Below, piece after piece: positions 31,840 to 41,062 of a stretch of DNA of 46,951 nt. Within the stretch, counting starts at the first letter, position 1. Every line of letters begins with the position of its first letter. The notes below the pieces were generated by a model. That model saw nothing but the letters and a program-made list of their open reading frames with translations, did no database searches and was not told where the DNA came from. A program made the translations under genes and the position numbers. The DNA lies in assembly GCA_018398765.1 (NCBI GenBank), contig JAHBMJ010005084.1:99274-146224 (forward strand), given 5' to 3'. The stretch comes from Chromera velia. Its lineage: Eukaryota; Sar; Chromeraceae.

Positions 31840-33426
31840 GTAAGGGGTAGGTAGCATCTCCACGCTGTCGGGCGCCCAATCAGGACCCCCCCAACAAGAT
31901 ACGACCCCGCGCTTTACTGGTTTAACATATTGAAGGTGGGTTTTGATGATATCCCAGACATCTCTGTTCGTTTGTTTTCAGGTTACGACGGCGGTGCTTT
32001 TGTTCTTTTCATACAGCCATACCACCTCACTCCCTGCTAGTTCAATGCCGCTTTCTGCAGTCCTTAACACACCGACATCTCCAATGAGGAATCGGAAGGG
32101 ACGAGAGACGCCAAATACCTTCTCCCACTGACTCATCCTGAGCACTTTGCTGTAGAGCTTTGCACGTGTCAGTGCTACCCTCCTGGCTTGATGGCCCCAG
32201 AGGGATTTGGGGCATGAACCGAACCGACGTTTCCATTCGGCTCTGAGGGCTGCTAGCTCGGTTCTTCTGTGGCGGTTCTTTCCTTCCACAAACCCGAGTG
32301 GCCCCTTTTCTCCTGCAGAGTTATCGAAGAACGTCATGCCTCTGCGTTCAATAAAATCTCCTGGTGGTCCTCCATGGAATTCGGGTGCCTTGTCACATCG
32401 GATTCTGCCTGCTACGGCTTTCAGACCTTCCTTCTGGAATTGAACATCCCGAAACGACTCCACAAACTCAATATGGTCACGCACTCCATCAACGGAGTGG
32501 TTACGGGATTTGAGGGGATAGTCGAGATCGAGGCCACTGTAGTCATCTAGTACACTCAGGCAGCATGCGTGAGGCCCGTTGACTTCATCATTATTTGGGA
32601 ACCAGTGATCGAGTTGCATGATTTGGAAGGGCCCACCCACATCCTCATGTCGGGTGGGGACAGGTGCTAGAGTGGGAATGGTTGCGTTTTTGAGGGAACA
32701 CAGCCGGCACTCTGTCTCAAGCCTTTTCCAGTCTTCAGTCCTTGCGTGCATCCCCCTGCTTGCTAGTGTGGGCTCTAGTTTGTCTCGACCGACGTGTCCG
32801 AATCATCTGTGGTGTGCCCTCAGTTCCTCAAAACTGATTGTTCTCTCTCTGATTGCCCATGCCCCCCCAGTCTTCTGCATTGCTTCTTTGACTTCGTCTG
32901 CTGTGGGAATGAATGTGGTTGTGAATAGAAAGTTGGAGGTGGCATCTCCCTTAGGATTCTCAACTACCACTTCAACGAGAAAACCCCTCGCGTCTCGCAC
33001 GATCACGTAGGAGTCCTTTCCCTCACGACAGAGGAGGGTTTCTCCCTCCTCATGATCTTCCCGCATTAGATAGGGGACTGGGTCTTCGGTCAGATACACA
33101 CATAGGAGCAGAACCTTCCATCCTTTCCCTCTCACTCGGTTCTTTTGAGCAATGCAAGCGACACGAGAGATCTGATTTTTCTTTGGGGATTTTTGCAGAG
33201 CCACCCCGAATGAACCCTCACACGGCTCACTCCAGACTACCATCCCCCCAAGCTCCTTCTCCCAGCTGAGAGGTGCAGTCGTACACGAGTCTATGTGCAT
33301 CTGTACAGACAGGCGGCCTGGCGGATCGACTTGACTAACCATTGACTGAACTTGTTTTAGGGAATCGGGTGGCTTCCTCTCGATCTCGTACTCTGGAACC
33401 ACGTACGCCTTGTGCGTCTCTGTCAC
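31840..33426 (-). pseudogene. Copia GAG-pre-integrase and integrase, degenerate
   Basis: The minus-strand frame contains the pre-integrase zinc site (ELRAHH, then FGHVGRDKLE and CRLC), the integrase core with IMQLDHWFP, CLSVLDDYSG and IRCDKAPEF, and a third acidic residue in FVEGKNRHRRTE. These match the D-D-E order of copia integrases, although the last block departs from the usual NGxAER-NR form. In-frame TGA codons occur at 32,803-32,805, within the zinc site, and at 31,978-31,980. Confidence 0.85.
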
Positions 33427-33474
33427 GAACCAGGGCTTTAGTGCCCCATCGTGGAACTGAAACGTAGTGCCCTG

Positions 33475-34833
33475 TTATTGTATAATGGTCCCTCCCTCCG
33501 CATCCTCAGGATGTCGTAAAGGGGGAGAGAAAAGAGATGAGAAAGGAAGAACAGTCATATACATATGCTGTCGAAAATACTCAGAAAGGTGGCCTGCCTT
33601 CTGAAATGCTTTCCCAGTCAGGGCATTCTGCCCCCCATATCTGCTGACCTCATTGTGGTCAGGTAAGTGCCCTTGACCTTTCCACTCATCAACAGCGTAT
33701 GCCGCTTTTCCATCGTATCGACCGGGGCCACCTCCGCGTGATGCTTGCATCCCTCCCCGTCCTCTGTACGCCTGTGGATGCCCCCTGCCTCGAGGGTTGG
33801 ATGAGGAAGATGAAGGGGACTGCTGCTGTGCCTTCGTCTTCTTGTCATGGCAGCATTGGGTGAAGTGCCCTGTCCTCTGACAGATGTCGCAATGAGCCGA
33901 TATCCCGGGGCATTCGTTGTGCGCTAGCCACTCAGCATCGTGTTACCCCTTCTGACCGCATCTAGAGCAGTCTTTCTGTTTATGGGATCCATTTTATCCC
34001 TCTGCTCTCCCCTGCTAACTCCCTTGATAACCTCCTCTTCCTGACCCTGCATTGCCCCTGCCTCTGCCTCCCCTATGGCCTTTCCCCCTCGGGGGAAACC
34101 CTGCACCCCCAACAAATGCAACCTCCTCCTTCACAATGGGAGATTTCTGTTTGGAGGGGTTTGGCGTAGAGCCTTGTGCTTTGACCCAGACAGGGGGGCC
34201 ACCAGGAGGCTTATCGATGGTGTTGGTATGGGATTTGGCAGCAAGCCTTTTAGCCTCCGCCATAATCTTATCATAATCCGACAGATCGTCCTCATCCCAA
34301 TCATTCTCCATCTTCTTCTGGTTGTACCAGGAAAAGCAGGCAAACATAGCCTCTCCTCTCAATGATACAGGGAGATCGCTCTCTGTACCACAATTCTTCA
34401 TTTCCTTAACCAGGGTCTCAAAAGAGTCCACCATCAGTTGGAAGGAATTATATCCGTATCCGTTATCAGCAAGGGTCTACCACTGTTGAGCGTTCTGTTT
34501 CTTCTTTGTTCTCGAAGTTTCATCCAGAAGTTGCTTCACCTTGTCCCTCAATGCGTCTCTGTACTTGACCCACTCAATCTTCCCACCGGAATGAAAGGTG
34601 GTGTCGAGAGGGTTTTTCTTTTGATCAAACAACAATTGAATGGAATTGCCTACAATGTGATGGTTACGAGTTGCTGCGTAAATTCTGCTGGCTTGCCACT
34701 GAGCAATTTGCTCTTCTGAGGCACCAAACAGTTTCTGATCTCCTTCAGTCCTGTTCTCGCAAGAATCCCACCAGGGTTGAAAGGTGTCATTCGCTTCTAA
34801 TACAGGGAAAGACGAACCACCGGAGTCAGACAT
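33475..34833 (-). pseudogene. Copia gag with zinc knuckles, degenerate
   Basis: ATG at 34,833 (MSDSGGSSFPVLEAND) lies 21 bases inside the 5' LTR edge. The frame reads through a gag-like helical region (WWDSCENRTEGDQKLFGASE), then a Gly/Arg-rich segment and two Cys-His knuckles. The clearer one is CDICQRTGHFTQCC (C-x2-C-x4-H-x4-C) at about 33,890-33,850. The same frame is broken by TAG at 34,477, TAG near 34,015, TAA near 33,995 and 33,945, and TAA at 33,475. Confidence 0.8.
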
Positions 34834-34842
34834 TCTCTTGCT

Positions 34843-34854
34843 GGATCGTTACCA
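34843..34854 (-). other. Primer-binding-site-like sequence
   Basis: The minus-strand text TGGTAACGATCC starts at the LTR/interior junction. TGG (complement of tRNA CCA) and the TGGTA start resemble sites primed by initiator tRNA-Met in copia elements, but the match beyond six bases is unproven. Confidence 0.5.
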
Positions 34855-35158
34855 AAAAAGATTTATATGTGATCTAACGGCCCTCAGGCCTAAGGCACAC
34901 ACAGCACTTTTACGTTACTCCTATTTCTAGAGGTTGTGTCAACAGAGTCTTTTTCTCAACTTCATACGAACAGCAGTCTCTTGTTTTATCTGACTCCTCA
35001 ATCTGAATTTAATTATTGCAATGCATGCATTTGTATACATATATTTAATTCTGCATGCACGGATTTGCAAGATGTCCACGCGCTTGGTCTTAGCTCAATG
35101 GAAGGACGCCATGCCGTGGAGCCGGTTCGCCAGTGCCGGTCCCACTGCGCGTCTTTCT
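34854..35158 (-). repeat. Copia 5' LTR
   Basis: 305 bp, 23 differences from the 3' LTR by hand alignment: 22 transitions, 1 transversion, no indels. Promoter elements are not obvious. Confidence 0.9.
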
Positions 35159-35163
35159 CCATA

Positions 35164-35837
35164 TGTAAAAAAATAAATAAATAAACTTAGGCAAAAACCT
35201 GAATTAGTTTTTTATTTTTTTATTTTTGTGCGTCAGCCTAGGCTTTGAGCTTCGAACTTGAACTGCCTGCTTCAAAAAAGTAAATAAAAAAATAAAAAGT
35301 AAAAGTGATTTAGGGTAATTAACTTTTTTATTTTTTCATGTATGGGGAGCCTAGATTTGGAAAAGCTTTTGCATGGGCGTCTAGGCGACGCACAGTGGTA
35401 AAAAAAAAAAATAGACATGTCAAGATTTTTTTTTCTTTTTTTTTTTTTTTAGTCTGGTGGTCAAAGGTCTAAACAAACTTAGCAAAGGTAGGTTTTGTAG
35501 TTAGATGCGTTTTTGCTATATGTTTGGCACTTCCAATAAAATAATAATAAAAAAAATAAAAAAGATTAGGTTTCTTAAGATTTTTTTTTCCCTAGTTTTT
35601 TTCTTTTTTTTTTTTATTACTGTGCATCGCCTAGTTGGGTGTTCATATTCATGTGAAACCGATGAAAAAATCTTTTTGTGATCTTTTTTTTTTTTTGACG
35701 CACAAAAAAGTGTGAAGACTCATTTGAGAGACTGGATGACGGATTGACCTCGAAGATTTGAGGTTAAAAGGTCAGATTTGAAGTAGATTTGATAGGATTT
35801 GATAGGCCCTATCATGCTAAAGTTTCTCAGGCCTAAG
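35164..35837. other. A/T-homopolymer-rich filler inside the inverted arms
   Basis: Long poly-T and poly-A runs with AATAAA-like text and no coding potential. A motif of the type GTGCGTCGCCTAG recurs at about 35,229 (plus), 35,386 (minus) and 35,622 (plus), suggesting tandemly inserted or inverted small repeats. Confidence 0.5.
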
Positions 35838-36328
35838 ATTTGATTTGAGCTTAAACCCTACTTTAAATCAAATCAAATCAAATCAAATCTGGCCACTAAT
35901 CACAGTGATCATCACACCTAGAAACGTTCACGATCACGATCGAAAAGGATAAATCCTAGTTCAACTTGTCTTAGTATGTATTTGTACTCACATTTTTAAG
36001 GATTTAATTGTATTTAACCGCCTCAATTCAATTCAACTCAATTTAAGTCTAGATTCAAGTTTAATCGATTGATTTTCTTGACTATAGTTCCTTAAATTAT
36101 TATAACCTAGGAAGATGATGATAAGTAAGTGTCTTCATGGGTCTTTCCACTTCAAATAGGATAGACTAGAGTTTGACAAAAACTAGATACTAAAACAGAC
36201 AACAACTCATAGAAACCAATCAAAGAAAGACTTGATCGACACGGACTGATGAATCAGTGATGATAGAACAACCCTACGAGCAACAAAAAGAATGCACATC
36301 TGTTTAAGGCGTCAGTTTTTGAACTTTT

Positions 36329-36842
36329 TACATTGTGCTGTTAGGAGTAACTACCGGGCCCCAGGCACTTCTCAAAGAGCTTTTGGTTACTATCAAATTG
36401 ATAACCTAAATTTCGTAACTCGGGAGTCTGGGGGGACTACCACTACCGCGGTAATCTGGCCGTATCTATCCGCAAATATATTGAATCGAAATATAAGATA
36501 GAAAAAACATATCTTTAAGAACTGTGTACGAGTGCAGTACGACGTAAATTAATTAAAAAGATCATTTTATAAAACTTTTTTTGCCTAAATTATTTATATA
36601 ATATCAAGAACTTGACTTCAACTCACACATATTTGTAGACTAAGAGAACTTTACAATAAATCAATCTTTGGTCAAGTCTTTGGTACTCGATTTACGAACT
36701 AGTTTGTCTTACTTAAAAGAACGATTACCACAGTTTTGATTACCAAAACAGGGGTAATATCAATATCACTCTACATGATTACCGTAACCATAAAAATGGT
36801 TACCCATAGTATGAAAATGGTTACTCCTAACAACACAGTGTA
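36329..36842. mobile_element. 514-bp TIR element, hAT-like MITE
   Basis: The left end TACATTGTGCTGTTAGGAGT followed by AAC is the inverted match of the right end (GTTACTCCTAACAACACAGT then GTA), about 25 bases with three mismatches. The flanks GAACTTTT (36,321-36,328) and GGACTTTT (36,843-36,850) form an 8-bp duplication with one difference, the length expected for hAT-superfamily insertion. Further GGTTACC-type motifs repeat in the subterminal part near the right end (36,720-36,825). No transposase, so non-autonomous. Confidence 0.75.
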
Positions 36843-36850
36843 GGACTTTT

Positions 36851-39800
36851 ATAGCAATACGACTCGTTATACGAGGGCGTGACACCTAGCGTGACGCCGG
36901 CGTGTGAAAAACATTTGAGATCCGTTTCTAGCACATCTGCTTTACTTTTGCCGTAATACGTGTCTTAGCTGAGGCTAGCTCTTGTCGGAACTGTATACAA
37001 CTCCCATAGCAGAGTATATAGGGGAAGTCAGCAGGAGAAAACGTCTGTGCAGAAAGTATAATACAAAGTTAAAGCTACAAATTACTGGCCTGCGACAAAT
37101 GAAGCGTTTATAAGACTATGGTTATAAGATAATAGAAATTAATATTTCAAATATTATAGAATATAGACGTATCCCAAGCCAGACCGGCACGGTTGACAAA
37201 GGAAAGTCGGACCGAGACGAAGGGCACGAGAAATAGAATGAAAAAACGGCAGAGAGGGAGGGGAGTTGAGGATCCTGACGCTGAAGCGATGGCAACAAGC
37301 GGTGTTTGTTTCACATTGGCTAGGCTCGACACGTTGGGCCACTATTGGTGTCCCCTCGCTGTGTTGAAGACAAGGAACATAAGGGGAGATTCACAGACAG
37401 AAGTTGGAACCGGATACTGGGGGGGAGAAAAAGAGAGAGAGCGATAGAGAGAGATGGATGGCGGGATGTTCTTCATGAAGTAAGTTGACTACTGAATGAA
37501 GACTCCATGAGAGAGAAAGGCCCCGCATTAAAACAAAAACAAAAAAGGTGCGGATACAGATGGAATAAGAACGAGGGAGAGATGCAGGGGAGAAGGGAGA
37601 GAGAGAGAGAGAATGTCGGGATGTCCTTTATGATGCATGATGACAGTAAAACGACACGACATACATGTAAGAGAAGACACTCAAACCAAAAGGAACGGCC
37701 ATGCAGTACAAGAAAAGGCACACACAACTTCGGGCCCAAATAAGACTAGAGCGAAGCAGATAGATCAGTGGGAAAACAGGTACAAAAAGGAAGGAAGAAA
37801 AAGAGGAAAGCTGCGTCTATTCGCGTTGCATCGAGCTGAAAGCACCGGAGTCAGGCAGCATACAAGGAGCGAACACTCCCCCACAAGAATATGCCGACCC
37901 CTCCCTCCACCCTTCCACCCAACCATCCCCCAACTGAATGCAACCCACTCAAAAGCCCTTCCTCGGCTTCTCACTTCTCCTCCATCCAAACGTCACGCGA
38001 TGCCATGTAAAGTGCTTCGATGGTTCAACACTTACTTCTGTTTCTGTCCACCTTCAGTTTCCTGATTGTCCACTAACCAAATAGCATAAGCACGCTTCTT
38101 TTCCTCAAGGCATGACGCGCTCTTGTTTTCTCCTGCATGCCAGGCAATTCTACAGAGGTCAACACCGGCAAGCGAGAGTAGTGCGTCATTTCGTGAGTCG
38201 ATTTCTGTTCTCGCACACAGGAAGGCATACGCGCGCTTCTTTCTTCTTGCAAGTGCTCAACGGGACAGTCCAGCCAGCCAGGCAAGCCACATTTGCAAAC
38301 TTGGCGAGACGTTTTCTGTTTCCGAATGGCACTCACTTTTAAAGATGCTCCCACTCGGCATGCAGCCCTCTACAACCAACCGCTCATGCCCAGCTCCTCT
38401 TGAGCGAGTGCATGGCGGGATGCATTTCTCTCCCGTCGCTTTCTTCTTTACCCCGACCGTTTCCAGTATTGGTGCAAGAAAAAGAATGAATTGAATTTCT
38501 TCGAGCTACTGACCGGTCTCCAAGTACAGCCCCCGAAGGGGACAATCGAACCGAAGCCACTTTCCAGACAGACACAACCACGCAGACACGACAAGACAAC
38601 GCAACACAACACAAGCTAGAGCTACAGGGACGCATTTGTGTCGCACAGCCAGGACACCACACACGAGGTGTTGGAGACAGGGAAAAAAAAAAAAGAACTG
38701 GTCCGAGGAAACAGTCGCGTACGTGGAGAGAGAGGAACGCGATCCGTTGAGAAGGACGCGAATTGCTTGACGAAACAGAGAAAGGGAACCATACTCCACG
38801 GACACATTACATACGCCAAACAGAAAATGCAAAAAGAAGGAGAGGCAAGACGAGGGACAGAGCAGTAAGAGACAGGAAGTAAAGTGGAGATCAGCAAGAA
38901 AGTAGCAGAGGCGGATGAAGCGAAGACAGACCGACAGACCGATCGATCGCATGCAGCAATCGGCGCAGAAGAGCTCACATGGAAACAGGAAAAGAAAAGA
39001 AAGGAAACTTTGTTCATTTAGACTCTCTCTATGCAGCTTACAGCACTCGGGAGGACACGAACAGCTAACAGAGGGCCCACAAGAACCCCCGTCCGCCCTG
39101 TCTTCTTTCTTTGTCATTGTCAAGTGCCCTTTCCCTTCCCCCAACCCACCGTTACACGTCTCAAGGCCTTAGTGAAGAATGTTTCAGAAGTGGAACGTTG
39201 AATCGCATTTCCTTCCTTCTTATTAGACACTGATTGCATGCACATCAAGCGACAGAGGGGGACTGGGTGGGGTCTTGAGAAAAAGGAACGGGGGGCCAAG
39301 CAGCCTGCAGAGGCTGTCCGTCGCATCGCGACCCCTCGCGTGACTCCCAACTCCGTGATATGCCCCCCCTCTTTTCCCTTCGGTTGCCTTGCGAAAGATG
39401 ACGACGTCGATCGATGACCGACAAAGCTGCTTCATGTTGCTAAAATCTGCTGCTGTCGCACACCCGCATGCATGCTGGCGGGCGCTTCCTTCCGCCCTCG
39501 CACGCACTACTGGACATGCCTGCATGCATGCAGCAGCAAATATGCATGAGGAAGCAATTTCTGCGAGGAGTAAGTGGTTCTGCAGGGCCGTTTCATGCAC
39601 CCGGTTCTGGATTGATGGAGGCTTTCTTTGACTTCCTAGCTCATGGTCGATGATGCCGTGGCTGGCACGGCATCTCTCTCCCTGTATCCTCTTTGCCACT
39701 CGTCGTTTCTTCTTGAAGTTCTCTCTCTCTCACACGTGCAGGATCGAAGCAAAATATGGATGGGGTGGGTGGGTAGGATGGAGGTCCTGCATGTCTTGAC

Positions 39801-40632
39801 GGTATTGGTAGGTCAGAACGAAACGGAACGGCGCCGGTCAAAATGAAAAGCTGGGACTGCCAAAAAGAATGAAGCGGGACGAGGACACTCACACACACGA
39901 ACGAAAACGGTTTGGTCAAGACGAAGATAACACATACAGGAGGCACAGGATGGTAAGCCGAGAGAGCCCTGCGCCACGCTGACAGTACAGGGACACGGGC
40001 AACACGACCATCACAAGAGGCAAGAGGAGGCAGATAGAGAAGGAAAGGAAAGGAAACGAAGACACGAGAAAGCTGATTAAGGGAGAAGGAAAGAACAGGT
40101 AACATGGACGTGAAAGGAGCAAGGGAAAAGAGCCCGAAGGAAGAAGACTCACGAACGAACGAGAAGCAAAGTTTTCATGATAAGACTACAGCTTGAATCA
40201 AGCCTGTCGGTCTGGAATCCCTCTCGGTAGCACATGAGGAGCGCGAGCCCCACCACAAGAACACGGCACATGCTCCCCAACCCCCCTCTGTCTGACCCAA
40301 ATAATGCCCACACCCTCCCTGCCAAAAAATCCCTCCCATACCATGCATACCTGCCCTTCAGTTCCCCGTCCCCACAACTCCATACGACACCTTTTGTCAC
40401 AACATGTTCGCATTGTTCAACTCATGCTGTCCTCATGGATTTCAAATCTTTCTGAGCTTAAGGCTCAGTCAAACTGCTCCCTCGGTAACCCCAGCCATTA
40501 ATGCTCCTTCCTTCACTCGAATGATATTCTCTTCTCTCTCTGTTTTTCTCTTTCAGAGAAGATGCTGACACAGAACACCGACTCTACTGCGTCACGTCGT
40601 TCATCACTCACTTCTCGTTTTGAATGCATATA
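36851..40632. other. 3.8 kb without a supported gene
   Basis: Up to about 37,150 it is AT-rich, then ordinary GC content with GA-rich tracts (37,430-37,445; 37,595-37,612). Open frames on both strands overlap each other and are Cys/Ser/Phe-rich by-products of purine-rich DNA. A partial echo, GGCGGGATGTTCTTCATGA and GTCGGGATGTCCTTTATGA, occurs at about 37,458 and 37,614. Three TGCATGCA sites are at 39,235, 39,521 and 39,525. Confidence 0.4.
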
Positions 40633-40988
40633 TTAATAAATGTGCTGGGTACAGGCTCTGAGATGCATGGAGCGACCACTGCTTGATTCATTCAGAATCA
40701 AATGGACCTTCGACACAACAGCACCCGCCCGCTCGTTAAGTGCGGGACTTGACACTTCCCTTCCCTTCTCTTTCCCTTCGCTGTCCAACGTGAAATGGCA
40801 TGCGTCCACAACAGTGCCTAACTTGTTGTTTCTTTCTCGCAAGGCTTCAGAGAGAATGAATTCATCTGTGACACAGATGAAGCACTTCAGCGAAATAGGG
40901 GGTGGGCTACACTGGAGGAAACGGAATAGAGCAGAAAACGGCACCTCTCGGTTGTCAATCAGGAACTCTCCGAGGCATAGCACGTCAG
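40633..40988 (-). CDS. Possible terminal exon, unknown protein
   Basis: A strong 3' splice site (long pyrimidine tract, TTTTCCAG) ends at 40,989 on the minus strand. It is followed by an open segment of about 118 codons to a stop at 40,633: ADVLCLGEFLIDNREVPFSA, then CFICVTDEFILSEALRERNN and KVHLILNESSSG. No domain is recognised. It lies 75 bases past the stop of the CCCH gene, so it could be an alternative last exon of that gene if a donor upstream of 41,063 is used, or the first visible exon of another gene. Confidence 0.35.
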
Positions 40989-41062
40989 CTGGAAAAGTAA
41001 GGGAGACAGACAGCAAGGAAGACAAAAGGTAAAGCCAATCATCCTCCTTCCCCCTGCCTCCC

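Larger units (their letters stand above)
28888..35158 (-). mobile_element. Degenerate Ty1/copia LTR retrotransposon
   Basis: This is a 6.27-kb element on the minus strand with two 305-bp LTRs (28,888-29,192 and 34,854-35,158) and flanking 5-bp CCATA duplications (28,883-28,887 and 35,159-35,163). The order on the minus strand is LTR, primer-binding-like TGGTAACGATCC, gag with zinc knuckles, integrase, reverse transcriptase, RNase H, purine tract GATAGGGGGG, LTR. The order integrase before reverse transcriptase defines copia type. LTR identity is 282/305 (92.5 percent). Many in-frame stops and at least two frame changes show that it is dead. It sits inside the inverted-arm structure and is therefore the younger insertion. 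Confidence 0.92.
28040..35928. mobile_element. Large element or foldback bounded by inverted arms
   Basis: The left end AACGTTCCTAGGTGTGAT (28,040-28,057) is the reverse complement, with one mismatch, of 35,911-35,928. The arms continue inward: 28,325 to about 28,393 (GATCACAGTTAATGACCAGA, TTTGATTTGAT repeats, AGCTCAAATC) matches about 35,838-35,908 inverted. In the left arm the homology is split by a 266-bp insertion at 28,059-28,324. The interior between the arms now holds a copia retrotransposon. No transposase remnant was recognised, so the class is unknown; TTTGA-rich arms could also come from two separate, inverted copies of one repeat. Confidence 0.6.

Noticed and set aside
28888..35158. 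Stop-codon reassignment (TAA/TAG read as Gln) suggested by many in-frame stops
   Set aside because: The cellular genes here end at ordinary TAA or TGA without read-through continuity, and the LTR transition bias explains the stops by decay.
28888..35158. Ty3/gypsy or retroviral origin
   Set aside because: Integrase precedes reverse transcriptase, the RT and RNase H motifs are copia-like, and no envelope-like frame exists.
38506..39144. 212-codon hydrophobic minus-strand frame resembling a membrane protein
   Set aside because: Cys/Phe/Ser/Leu bias matches purine-rich plus-strand DNA; competing overlapping frames have the same look and there are no conserved motifs.
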